Of a DNA stretch of 19,431 nucleotides, positions 1 through 10,000 are shown one piece after another. This stretch comes from Gemmatimonadota bacterium (lineage in GTDB: Bacteria > Latescibacterota > UBA2968 > UBA8231). The stretch lies in NCBI GenBank assembly GCA_028875335.1, contig JAPPEF010000317.1:1-19431 (forward strand), given 5' to 3'. Position 1 is the stretch's first letter. Every line of letters starts with the position of its first letter. A model generated the notes under the pieces. The model had not been told where the DNA came from. It saw only the letters and a program-made list of their open reading frames with translations, and searched no databases. Position numbers and translations under genes: made by a program.

Positions 1-2
1 GT

Positions 3-1646
3 GGACAGGAGACAGTCGACGGTGGCTATCTGGAAATCCATGGATCAACAGAAGGTCAGCTCGCCATCACGGCGGGGGACGACGTCGAAGAGCGCATCTG
101 CTGGGGCGACGTGCTCAAAGAAAAAAAGGTCGCTCAAGGGAAAGTGCGCATTGAGGTCGTCGCACCGTCCGGCAAGCAGTGGGTTCACGTGCGGGTCGAG
201 GACGCGGATACCGGCCAGCCCGTGGGAACCCGCGTCCACTTCCGCTCTGAGCACGGAGCCTATCTGGCACCGCACGGCCACCAAGCTGACGTCAATGTGG
301 CGTGGTTCGAGGACATGGGCGGCGACTGCAAGACCGGGGGCGTGCCCTACGCGTACATCGACGGCACCTGCCAGATCGACTTGCCCATTGGCCCGGTGTA
401 TGCCGAGGTCGTGCGAGGCTTTGAGTACCAGCCGCTGCGCCAGCAGGTTGAGATCAAGCCTGGGCAGAACGCGCTGACCCTTAAGGTTAAACGCGCCTTT
501 GACATGAAACAGCGCGGGTACTATTCGGGGGATACCCACGTGCATTTTCTTTCCTCCCAGTCGTCGCACCTAGAGGCCGAAGGTGAGGACCTCAACGTGG
601 TGCATCTGTTGGCCAGCCAGTGGGGCCGGCTATTTACCTCGTGGGAGGAGTTTACCGGCGGCTTGGCACCGACTAGCAGCGACAATCACTTGGTTTGGGT
701 CAGCCAGGAGAACAGACAGCACGTGCTTGGGCACATCAGCTTGCTCGGCCTCAAGGATCTGGTCGCGCCGATGTGTACCGGCGGGGCCAATGAGGATTGG
801 GTCGGCGGCTCGGTGGATGCGCTGATGGCCGATTGGGCCGAGGAGTGCAAAAAACAGGGCGGGCTGGTCATTATGCCGCACATGCCATTGCCCGACTTTG
901 AGAACGCGGCCAACATCGTCTTGGGCCACGCAGACGCCGGTGAGATGTGCTGGATTTGGGAGGGCGAGCAGATCAGTTCAGCCGAGTTGGGCTACTACCG
1001 CTGGCTCAACGTGGGCCAGAAGCTGCCGATTGTCGGCGGTACCGACAAGATGTCCAACGGCCGCATTTTGGGCGGCTCGCGCACGTATGCCAAGCTGCGC
1101 GAGGGCGAGGAGTTTACCTTTGACAATTGGTGCCAAGCTGTGCGCCGCGGTCAGACGTTTGCCAGCACGGGCGCGATGATCGATCTGAAGGTCGAGGGGC
1201 GGGAGATGGGCGAGGAAATCCACCTGCCCGGCAACGGCGGTACGGTCGAGGTGGTGGCGACCGCGGAAAGCGTCTGGCCGCTTACCGGGTTGGAGCTTAT
1301 TTGCAATGGCGAGTCCGTTGCGCGTGAAACCGCCGCGTCCGGTTCCCAGCAGATCGAACTGAAGTTCAAGCTCAAGGCCAATCGTTCCTGCTGGGTCGCA
1401 GCCCGCTGCTGGGGGCCGCACTACACGGACGCCGGGCCGGTGATGGCTCATTCCTCGCCGGTCTATATCGACGTGGGGCGGCGCTGCGTGTTTGCGCCGG
1501 CCGAGGGCAATTATCTGCTGACGCACATGGAGGGTGGCATCGCTTGGGCCGAAAGGATTGGCGTCTTCCGCGACGAGGGGATCCGCCAGCGGCTGATCGG
1601 CCTGTTTAACGAGGCTCGGGGCGAGCTGCTCCGGCGCATGCAGTAA
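3..1646 (+). CDS. CehA/McbA-family metallohydrolase (PHP-fold), 5' end outside window
   Basis: The frame is open from base 3 to the TAA at 1644-1646, giving 547 residues with no stop. The GTG at 111 lies mid-domain, so the real start is upstream of the window. The N-terminal part (about residues 45-170, counted from base 3) is a beta-rich region of the kind that precedes the catalytic domain in this family. The PHP-like metallohydrolase domain starts at a G-D-T-H-V-H-F motif; H179 and H181 are the expected first metal ligands. Further likely metal-site elements are M-P-H-M-P and G-G-T-D-K. The C-terminal part (about 430-547) looks like a beta-sandwich followed by a helical tail. CehA is known for carbaryl ester hydrolysis, but most members have unknown substrates, so the reaction cannot be named here. 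The next gene follows after 189 bases that contain a palindromic repeat. Confidence 0.82.
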   Translation, partial: GQETVDGGYLEIHGSTEGQLAITAGDDVEERICWGDVLKEKKVAQGKVRIEVVAPSGKQWVHVRVEDADTGQPVGTRVHFRSEHGAYLAPHGHQADVNVAWFEDMGGDCKTGGVPYAYIDGTCQIDLPIGPVYAEVVRGFEYQPLRQQVEIKPGQNALTLKVKRAFDMKQRGYYSGDTHVHFLSSQSSHLEAEGEDLNVVHLLASQWGRLFTSWEEFTGGLAPTSSDNHLVWVSQENRQHVLGHISLLGLKDLVAPMCTGGANEDWVGGSVDALMADWAEECKKQGGLVIMPHMPLPDFENAANIVLGHADAGEMCWIWEGEQISSAELGYYRWLNVGQKLPIVGGTDKMSNGRILGGSRTYAKLREGEEFTFDNWCQAVRRGQTFASTGAMIDLKVEGREMGEEIHLPGNGGTVEVVATAESVWPLTGLELICNGESVARETAASGSQQIELKFKLKANRSCWVAARCWGPHYTDAGPVMAHSSPVYIDVGRRCVFAPAEGNYLLTHMEGGIAWAERIGVFRDEGIRQRLIGLFNEARGELLRRMQ

Positions 1647-1688
1647 AAGTGGCCAGTGGTTAGGTCGCGCTATAAGTACACGAGAAGT

Positions 1689-1787
1689 GGTATGGGATGC
1701 TTCGCTTACGCTCAGCATGACAAGACCGGCGAGTGACCGCCGCTGTCATGCTGAGCGGAGCGCAGCGGAGTCGAAGCATCTGATACC
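1689..1787. repeat. Imperfect long palindrome (dispersed-repeat-like element)
   Basis: The left arm (1697-1722) reads ATGCTTCG, then CTTACG, then CTCAGCATGACA. The right arm (1744-1779) is its reverse complement with about 10 extra bases in the middle (GGAGCGCAGCGGAGTC region). Pairing extends outward through GGTAT (1689-1693) and ATACC (1783-1787). The loop is about 21 bases. The arms resemble the ATGCTTCGACTCCGC...CTCAGCATGACA type of intergenic repeat that I recall from many uncultivated-bacterium genomes. It has no coding content; the ORFs running through it are chance. It could act as a REP-like or MITE-like element, or as a transcript-end hairpin for the upstream gene. Only one copy is visible in this window. 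Confidence 0.7.
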
Positions 1788-1823
1788 TCAATCCCTATGC
1801 GTACTCTCCACTCACTACTAACT

Positions 1824-1827
1824 GAGG
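1824..1827 (+). promoter_or_regulatory. Ribosome binding site deciding the dioxygenase start
   Basis: GAGG lies 8 bases before the ATG at 1836. The earlier in-frame ATG at 1797 has no comparable site and would add 13 residues (M-R-T-L-H-S...) that do not belong to the family's N-terminus. The 1836 start is therefore preferred. Confidence 0.65.
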
Positions 1828-1835
1828 CGAATCCC

Positions 1836-2720
1836 ATGCTTAACCAAGAACAAATCGACGAATTCCACCGCAACGGCTTTCTCAATGGCGGGCGGGTGCT
1901 CTCCGACGAGGAGATCGGCGAATTGAGCGACGCGCTCGACGAGATTTTGACCAAAGGCCCGGACGGCTTTGCCCCCGGCGAGGCGCAGCCGGTGTCCTTC
2001 CGCGACCTAGCCGGCGGGGGCGGCGTCAGCGAGCATCCAGTGTGGCAGATCGTCAATATCTGGGAAGCTGCGCCCGCTTGGGAGCGGCTGATTTACCACC
2101 CGGCTGTGGTGCGGGGGATCAGCCAGCTCACCGGCCATGCCGACCTGCAGGTCTGGCACGACCAGATCCAGTACAAACCCGCGCGCTACGGCGGCTCGAC
2201 CCACTGGCACCAGGACGCGCCCCTGTGGCCGATCATCAAGCCGATGACGCCGGTATCGGCGTGGATTCCCTTGGACGACGCGACCGAGGACAACGGCTGC
2301 ATGTGGATGGTGCCCGGCAGCCACAAGTGGGGCAACCAGATCGAGTTTTTGCGCACGCAGGGCAATTTGTCGCTGCTGGAAAATTTCAAGGACTTACAGG
2401 GCTTTACCCCGCCAGCCGACGCCGAGGTCCGCGAGGTGGTAGCGCGGCCGTGTCCGGTGATGCGCGGGGAGGTCTCCTTCCACCACTCGCTGACTTGGCA
2501 CGGCTCGCCCTTTAATCAGTCGCCGCGGCCCCGGCGCGCCATTGCCATCCACTACATGACCGGCGCAGCACACTTCGACCAAAGCGGCGAGCACCTGATG
2601 AAGCAGTTCGTCGATTTGCCCGACAATGCGCCCATGGCCGAGGCCGGCCCGCACTTTCCGGTGGTGTGCCGCAATGGGGAGCCGGTGGGGGTGCCGGAGC
2701 GGTTGCGGGTGACGAGCTAA
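1836..2720 (+). CDS. Phytanoyl-CoA dioxygenase (PhyH) family protein
   Basis: A 294-residue protein, of normal length for the family. It belongs to the Fe(II)/2-oxoglutarate-dependent oxygenases, which hydroxylate a substrate while decarboxylating 2-oxoglutarate. The N-terminus (L-N-Q-E-Q-I-D-E-F-H-R-N-G-F) is the typical PhyH opening. The iron-binding facial triad is visible: H125-x-D127 in T-H-W-H-Q-D-A, and the distal H222 in T-W-H-G-S. R233 or R234 in P-R-R-A-I-A-I-H-Y is the likely 2-oxoglutarate carboxylate binder. The D-N-G-C-M-W-M-V-P-G-S-H segment between them is also characteristic. No signal peptide is seen, so it is probably cytoplasmic. The substrate cannot be read from the sequence. 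The start at 1836 is chosen because of a GAGG site 8 bases upstream. Its stop lies one base from the stop of the convergent CreD-like gene. Confidence 0.9.
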   Translation: MLNQEQIDEFHRNGFLNGGRVLSDEEIGELSDALDEILTKGPDGFAPGEAQPVSFRDLAGGGGVSEHPVWQIVNIWEAAPAWERLIYHPAVVRGISQLTGHADLQVWHDQIQYKPARYGGSTHWHQDAPLWPIIKPMTPVSAWIPLDDATEDNGCMWMVPGSHKWGNQIEFLRTQGNLSLLENFKDLQGFTPPADAEVREVVARPCPVMRGEVSFHHSLTWHGSPFNQSPRPRRAIAIHYMTGAAHFDQSGEHLMKQFVDLPDNAPMAEAGPHFPVVCRNGEPVGVPERLRVTS

Positions 2721-2721
2721 G

Positions 2722-3963
2722 CTACTCGGACTTTTGAGGAGTGGCTGGCGACTGGGCAAAAACGGTCGACCAGTCCATCCGACCAGTAAGCTGCATGGCG
2801 ACAAAAAGGGTGGCGATGCACAGGACGGTAATGGCCAAGCCGGTATAGCCGACGAAGAAGAAAGTGTAGGAGAAGAGCACCAAGTAAATGAATTGGGCCA
2901 ACCCCACCTCCACCAAGGCCAGCCGCAGGCCGACTACGAGCCGCATGTAGGAGATGACCAAGAAAACGGATACTGCCGCAGCCACCAAAAAGGCGTAGTG
3001 GATGAGCAAGTGGTCGGCTAGGTAAGCCAACAGCAGGTGGAAGCTGAAAAAGGCCGCGCCGATGAAGAAGTAATTCATCGGATGGATGTCGATGCCTTTG
3101 ACCGTGGCAAAGACGAAGAGAACAAAGAAAAAGAGAAAGAGGGATATGGGCGCGGCTTGGGTCACGTCTTGTACCCAGGGGCCTGGATTGAGGCGGGCAG
3201 GCATGACCATGCCGAGGGAGGCCCCGGTGAGCAGGCGGTCGTACTGCCAAGTGAGACGCCAGCCATTGGCGGTGCGCTCCTTTTGAGTGGGGGCTAGGCT
3301 TTCGCGCGGGAAGTCGATGGCGTCGAAATCAGTGTGCATGACCAACTCGAAATCGGAAACCTGCTCGACGTGGTCGCCGAAGCGGTACCACCATTCTTCT
3401 AAACCCTGCGATTGATAGGAAAGACGGATCTGGCGACTCTGACCCGGCGCGAAGTGCAACGGCTGTTGCAAGTGCCCTTCCGCCAGTGGCAGCGGGGCGA
3501 TGGGTTGACCGTCGATGGACAGGGCGAAATCATCGTACACAGCTTGGGAAGTAGGTAGGGCTAGATCGAAGGTCAGGTCGAGGGGGTGGTCGGTCGCGTT
3601 GGTCGCGGTATAGATGGCGTCCAGTGCCACTTGGTAAGTGGCGTACCACAGCAAGCCCTTGCGGCGGTGTTCGAGGTGTAAATCGACTTGTAGGCGGCTG
3701 GCTTCTAGGGGCAGGAGATGCCGCCGCTCTTTGGAGTGCTCTGTCTCTTGGCCGTCGGGGGTCTGTGTGACGACGGTTTCCTCGGTGGTCCAGTACAGGA
3801 GTGGGGCGCGTTGGGACTGGGAAGTGCCCCACAATTGGCCCACCGCGGCTTTGAGCTTGGTGTCTTGCTGGTGGGTGCGGTGGGAGACGACCTGTGCCAA
3901 GATAATCCAAGCGACACTCGTGCAGGCGAAGATAAAGCCGATAGCGGCGATGCGGTATAGCAT
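2722..3963 (-). CDS. CreD-like inner-membrane protein
   Basis: A 413-residue protein. One membrane helix at about residues 4-25 is followed by a large extracytoplasmic beta-rich region (about 30-275). A C-terminal bundle of about five helices begins with I-S-L-F-L-F-F-F-V-L-F. The C-terminal part carries the CreD family signature: I-H-P-M-N-Y at 293-298, A-D-H-L-L-I-H-Y-A-F-L-V-A, and a final T-G-R-M-D-W ending at W398. In E. coli, creD belongs to the CreBC regulon and affects envelope and colicin E2 tolerance, but its biochemistry is unknown. No creB or creC homologue is in this window. I chose the ATG at 3961-3963, which has AAGGAGG five bases upstream; an in-frame TTG at 3976-3978 would put that ribosome site inside the coding region. 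It is transcribed divergently from the giant fusion gene and converges on the dioxygenase gene with a 1-base gap. Confidence 0.8.
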   Translation of the reverse strand: MLYRIAAIGFIFACTSVAWIILAQVVSHRTHQQDTKLKAAVGQLWGTSQSQRAPLLYWTTEETVVTQTPDGQETEHSKERRHLLPLEASRLQVDLHLEHRRKGLLWYATYQVALDAIYTATNATDHPLDLTFDLALPTSQAVYDDFALSIDGQPIAPLPLAEGHLQQPLHFAPGQSRQIRLSYQSQGLEEWWYRFGDHVEQVSDFELVMHTDFDAIDFPRESLAPTQKERTANGWRLTWQYDRLLTGASLGMVMPARLNPGPWVQDVTQAAPISLFLFFFVLFVFATVKGIDIHPMNYFFIGAAFFSFHLLLAYLADHLLIHYAFLVAAAVSVFLVISYMRLVVGLRLALVEVGLAQFIYLVLFSYTFFFVGYTGLAITVLCIATLFVAMQLTGRMDWSTVFAQSPATPQKSE

Positions 3964-3967
3964 GAAG

Positions 3968-3975
3968 CCCTCCTT
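3968..3975 (-). promoter_or_regulatory. Strong Shine-Dalgarno of the CreD-like gene
   Basis: Read on the minus strand this is AAGGAGGG, with about five bases to the ATG at 3961-3963. It decides between that ATG and the upstream TTG at 3976-3978. Confidence 0.7.
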
Positions 3976-4058
3976 CAACTGCGTTTGAACGTCTCGCCGA
4001 TAGCTAAAGTTCCATTTACAGAAGTAAAGTAATCGTCTCAGGGGCGGTCCTCCAGCGA
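3976..4058. promoter_or_regulatory. Divergent spacer, presumed to hold two outward promoters
   Basis: This short spacer between the CreD-like gene (-) and the giant fusion gene (+) must contain both promoters unless the genes are read from elsewhere. It contains a small perfect inverted repeat, TTTAC-AGAA-GTAAA (4015-4028), which could be an operator half-site pair. I cannot assign -35/-10 boxes with confidence. Confidence 0.35.
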
Positions 4059-7000
4059 GTGCCGAAAGAAGCTGCGTCCGTCGGTTTGCTTGCTAGACGG
4101 AATGCTTGGGGCCGATATTGGGACGCTATGGTTGCGCTGATTATCGCCTTTTTGGTCGCCTTTGCCATCGGCCCGGTAGCGGCTTCTACAGGGCCGCGGG
4201 CTGTTGTGGAGCACTTGTCCTCACTGGAATCGCGGGTGGCTGGCTATCCGGGGAGTGTCCAGGCGGCGGAGTATATAGAAGGGCAGTTGCAGGCGTTGGG
4301 GTTGGCGACGCGACGCGACTCCTTTGCAGTAGTGGTGCCGATGGACCGGGGTGGGCGGTTGGAGTGGGAAGATGAGTCGGTGCCTCTGTACGCGGTGTGG
4401 CCGAATGGGGTGCGGACTTCGACCGTGCCGCCGGAAGGGTTGCGGGCGTCGGCTATTTGGGGCGGCGATGGGGATTGGGGCGATTTCAATGGGCAGGAGG
4501 TGGCTGGGCGGGTGGTGGTGCTGGACTTTGCCAGTAGGGACGCTTGGCTGAAGGCCGCGTCGTTGGGGGCTCGGGCGGTGGTGTTTGTGGCTGCGGATTC
4601 GGCTACTACGCAGCAGGCGCAGGGCAAGTACGTGCGGGCACCGTTGGATGTGCCGCGATTTTGGGTGGAGGGGGCCGCTGGAGAGCGGCTGCGGCGACGG
4701 TTGGTGGATGGAAAGGTGGAGGTGGGGCTGTGGGGGCGGATGGATTGGCAGGAGCGGACGGCGTACAACGTGTGGGCGGTGGTGCCGGGGAAGGATGCGG
4801 GGACCGCGCAGAACGAGACGGTGCTCATCCATGCGTATTACGACGCGCCGTCGGTGATACCTGCGCGAGCACCGGGGGCAGAGGCGGCGGTGAGTGTGGC
4901 GGCTCTGTTGGAGGTGGCCGCTCGCTTGCGAGAGAACCCGCCGGCGCACACGGTGGTACTCGCTGCGCTGAGTGCCCACTTTCAGGGGCGGCAGGGCATG
5001 GTCGCCTTTCTCGACAGGCACGCCCGCCGCCAAGAGCACTACGCGGCCCGGCTGGCCGAGCCGCTGAATATTGACCTGTTCATTGGTCTTGATTTGTCCA
5101 GCCACGGCGAGCGGGTGGTGCTGTGGAACAACACGGACAGCTACGCACTCAAGCGGTTTTTCGTGCCCTTTGGCCGTCGCTTTACCGAGTACGCGGAGGT
5201 ACTGGGCAGCGCCGAGGCGTTGGCCAACGGCATCAGCCCAATTCGGGGAATGGATTGGGACAGTTACATGCCTGGGGGTTTGGTCGCCGATGGGGAGTTG
5301 GCGCTCGAGGCGGGATTCCCGTCGCTGACGCTGGCCACGGTAGGCGATGCCCGCTTTGCGCTAGATTTGCCGCGGGACACGGGCGAGAGCGTGGCGTGGG
5401 ATAATGTGGAAGGACAGGCGGCGTTGGTGGCCGATCTGCTGGCCCATGCGTTGGCCGATACGGCGCTATTGGTGGGGCGGGAGCGGCTCGAGGCGGCGTT
5501 GAAAGATCGGCTGCGGGATTTGCGGGTCAAAGCGCGGACGTTTCCCCGGCGCAGTCAGGTGCCAGACCGGCCGGTGGTCGGGGCACTGGTGGCGGTGCAG
5601 GTGGAGGAGGAAGAGCGCAAAGGGGTGCGCGACACGCGCTACTTTCTCGCGGATGCTGCTGGGCTGGCGCGGATTCCCGGACTGGTACAGGGGACGTATC
5701 CGCTGACTGTGGCGGCACTGGACGCCGAGCGGGGGACGCTTACTCACGTAGTGGACTTGAGTAAGCGCGCGCAAGCGCACCACGGGAGACCGAGGGCGGA
5801 TGGTCGCTTGGCCAAGAATGTGCGCTGGCCGCAAAACGAGCAAATCGCCGTGCTATTTCCCGGAGCGGGGCGGCCCTTGTACGGCTTGGTCGAGCCGCGC
5901 CTTTTGCGTGCGTTGAACGAAGTCAAGGTGCTGTCGGCGGCCGGGAGCGAGCCGGGCCAGTACGGGTACGCCTTGGGTAAAAGCAGTATTGGCTCGGTGG
6001 GGGTGATCTACGGACCGGCCGATGCCGCAGCCGACGACCGCGTCAAAGTGATTTTGGACGGCCAGTTTTTGCTGCTCAACAGCGAGGGCAGCCAAAGCGA
6101 GGACGAGGCGCGGGGCCAGGGGTTTTTGCTGACCGAGGAGGGATTTGGGGGCGCGACGCTGCAGGCAGCGCGGGACTTGTGGAACTTGGATGCGGCGCGG
6201 TTGGGGATGCTCAAGGAGCACGGCATTGAAAATCAGCGGTTGACGCGCCTCCACGAGCAGACGGCGGTGGCTATAGCCGAGGCGGAAGCAGCGGCCGCAC
6301 AGCTAAAGTGGGATGAGTACATCGCGTGGAGCCGCAAGGCGCTGGGCTTGGAGACGCGAGCCTACCCAGAGGTCTTGGCAACGCTCAACGACGTCCTCGA
6401 AGGGGTGATCTTCTTTATGGCGCTGTTGTTGCCGGCGGCCTTTTTCGGGGAGCGGCTGTTGTTTGCCGCGGCCGATATTCGCCGGCAGCTCGCTGGCTTT
6501 GGGCTGTTATTGCTGGCGATTTGGCTGATTTTGGCGCAGGTGCATCCAGCCTTTGAGTTGGCCGAGCCATTGGTGGTGTTATTGGCGTTTGCAATCATGG
6601 CAATGGCTGCCTTCGTGCTCTTTATGCTGGTAGGCCGGTTCAATCGCGTCATGGCCCAGCACCAGAGCCAGCAGATGCGAGTCCACGCCCAGGACCTGAG
6701 CCGCTTGAGCGCGAGTTATGCGGCCTTCATGCTGGGGATTTCCAATATGCGGCGGCGGCCTCTGCGCACCGGCCTGACGCTGGCGACGCTGACGCTTTTG
6801 ACGTTTACCCTGCTCTCCTTTACCTCGTTTGAACAGCAAATCCGCTACGCGAGTTTTCGGTTGCCACACGCTGGAGCGTACCCCGGAATCCTCATCCGCG
6901 ACCGCGGCTGGGAGCGCCTGACGCCGGAGGCGCTCGATTACGCCGAGTCGCACTTTGGCGGCAGCGGCTGGATGGGGCGGCGCGGCTGGTACGCGGCCGA

Positions 7001-10000
7001 AGGCGGCAAGGGAAGCTGGATCGCGGTGACGGCGGCAGGGAACGCAGTGCGGGCCACGGGCTTGTTGGGCCTGACGCCGGAGGAGGCGCAGATCACCGAG
7101 GTGGATAAGAGCTTGGTGGCGGGGTCGTTTTTTGCCGCGGATGACGAGGCCACCTGCATCCTGTCGTTGGACATGGCCGAGGCGTTGGGCGTTGGGGTTG
7201 GGGACCAGGTCGAGGTGTTCGGGCGTGCGCTGGCGGTGCGCGGGATTGCCGACTCAGAGCGGTTGGGTGAACTGCGCGATCTCGATGACGAGAGTCTGAT
7301 GCCGGCCGATTTTGTCCTGTCGAGCGCAGAGGTGCTCCAGTTGGGAGCGGAGCAGGACGTGGATATTGCCGGCGAGGAGGATCTACGCGAACTGCGGCCC
7401 TTCATCCACCTAAAGCCGCACCACGTGGTCCTCGTGCCCTATCAAACGCTGGCCGAGGCCGGGGGCAGCTTGCGCTCGGTGGCCGTGCGCTTTTCGGGGG
7501 AGACCGATGGGCAGGCGCTGGTCGAGGACTATTTGACGCGGGTGGCGGTCACCTTGTTTGTCGGCTCGCCGGCAGGGGAGGTGATGGCCCTCAGCTCGGT
7601 GGGGCTGACGGCTGTGCAGGGGCTGGGGGCGCTGGCGATCCCTGCGCTGGTGGCCGCGCTCATTGTGCTCAACGCGATGCTGGGGGCGGTGTACGAACGT
7701 CTGCGCGAGATCGGCATCTATTCCTCGGTGGGGCTGGCACCCTTGCACATTGCGCTGCTGTTTGTGGCCGAAGCCTGCGTCTATGCGGTGTTGGGAACGA
7801 CGTTGGGTTACTTGCTGGGTCAGGGGTTGGGGAAGGTGCTGTTGGCGCTGGGGCTGTTGCAGGGCATTACCTTGAACTACTCGTCGCTGGCGGCGATTGG
7901 GGCCGCGCTGGCGGTGATGGGGGTGGTGTTGCTATCGACGATCTATCCGGCGCGGGTGGCGGCGCGGCAGGCGGTGCCGGACGTGGTGCGGCGCTGGCGG
8001 CCGGACCCGCCCAGCGGCGACGAGTGGCTGTTTGAGTTTCCCTTCATGCTCGGCGAGGGAGAAGTCGAGGGGGTGTGCGGCTTTTTGGCCAATTACTTTG
8101 GGGCCTTTGGCCGGGCGACGCTGGGGGATTTTTACGTCGAGGATATGCAAGTTACGCAGGCCGATGGCTATCGCCTCTCGTTTGCGCTGTGGCTGGCCCC
8201 GTTTGACTTGGGGGTGAGCCAAGAGGTGGTCGTGGAGTTTGTGTCGGTTGGGGAGCGCTCGCGGGCGATGGAAGTCCGGTTGCGTCGGCTAAGCGGCGAG
8301 CGCCACTACTGGCAGCGGCTCAACCTGCGGCTGGTAGAGGCTCTGCGCAAGCAGATGTTGATTTGGTACGCGCTCCGGGAGGCTGAGCGCGTCCAGCACG
8401 TGGAGTCGGCGCGGACGCTGGCGGCCGAGCAGGCCGAGCAGCGCGTAGCGGAACAGTCGGCAGCGGAACAGCCGGCGTCTTTTACTTGGCGGGGATTTGC
8501 GGTGGGGGCGCTGTTGGCCTTGTGCATCGGCGTGGGGGCACCCTACGCGGTGATTATGCTGCAAGGGTCGTTCATGGCGCTCAACAGCTCGTCGCCTGGG
8601 GCGATCTTTCTGTTTTTCGTCTTGGTGGTGGTGGTTAATACTCTGTTACGGGTGCTGGGCCGCGGTCTCGCCTTGGGGCGGGCCGATTTGGTGCTCATTT
8701 ACGCGATGATGCTGTTGGCGTCGGCCGTGCCAACGCAGGCGTTTGTCGGTTATCTGATTCCGATCATCAGTGGGCTGTACTACTACGCGACCCCGGAAAA
8801 CAACTGGGGCGAGGTTTTCTTTCCGCACGTGACGCCGTGGCTGGTGCCGCAGGACCGGCAGGCAATTGTCGATTTGCACGAGGGATTGTCGCCTGGGGAG
8901 GGCATTCCGTGGGCGGCTTGGAGCGAGACCCTGAGCTATTGGTACGTCTTCTTTTTAGTGCTGAGCTTTATGATGCTCTGCATGAGTTCCATTCTGCATC
9001 GGCAGTGGTCGCAGCACGAGCGGCTGGCCTATCCCATGGTGCAACTGCCGCTCAAGATGGTGGAGGAGGACCAGCCGGGGTCTAAGCTAGCGCCGCTTTT
9101 TAAGCAGCGGCTGTTGTGGATCGGCTTTGCAGTGCCGTTCGTCCTGCTGTCGCTCAAGGGGCTGCACTACTACTTTCCGGCGGTGCCGACGCCAATTCAG
9201 TCGGCTGGGCAACTGCCGTGGATCGGCAGTAAGCTGAATTCGCACTGGGTGTACGCGTGGATCGGCTTTTTCTATTTGGTCAACCTAAACATTTCCTTTT
9301 CGATTTGGTTTTTCTACCTCTTCAACAAGGCGCAAGAGGGGATTTTCGCCTCGTTGGGCATTGCCAGTACCGAAAAGCTCAGTCTCTACTCCTACTCGCA
9401 GACTGCGGACCTGACGCACGAGGTGATGGGGGCCTGTTTGATTTTTGTTGGCTACACCTTGTGGATGGGGCGGCGGCACTTGGGGGCCGTGTGGCGCAAG
9501 GCTTGGCGCGGCGATTCGACGGTGGATGATGCGGGGGAGATGCTTTCCTATCGGGTGGCGGTCTTTGGCTTTTTAGTCAGCCTGATTTTTGTGGGCGTGT
9601 GGCTGTGGGCGTCCGGGGTGCCGCTGGCGATTTTGCCGCTGTTTTTACTGATGTGCTTGATCTTTTACGTGTTTGTCACGCGGGCGGTGGCCACGGCCGG
9701 GTTGGCGACGGCGCGCTCGCCGATGGTGGCGGCGTTTTTCGTCATCTCCGCGGTGGGCGCACCGGTGATTGGGGCCAAGGGGCTGACGGCCCTGACCTTT
9801 ACGTACGTCTGGCAGTCCGAGATGAGGCTCTTTCCGATGATTGCCGCGGCCAATTCGCTCAAGCTAGCCGAGGCGGTGGTTGGCTCTAAAAGGCGGCTGT
9901 TTTGGGGAATGGCGCTGGCGTTAGTGGTGAGTTTGGCTGGGGCGACGTGGATCATTTTTCAAGTGTGTTACGAGCACGGTGGGATCAATCTGCATTCGTT

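Noticed and set aside
111..113. GTG at 111 as the start of the metallohydrolase
   Set aside because: The frame stays open to base 3 with protein-like sequence before it (D-V-E-E-R-I-C-W-G-D), so the gene continues upstream of the window.
978..1718. 246-residue minus-strand ORF under the metallohydrolase
   Set aside because: It begins inside the palindromic repeat and is antisense to a well-supported domain; no family features.
4221..5105. 294-residue minus-strand ORF inside the giant fusion gene
   Set aside because: Its composition is dominated by His, Pro and Arg, typical of a shadow frame opposite a GC-rich gene.
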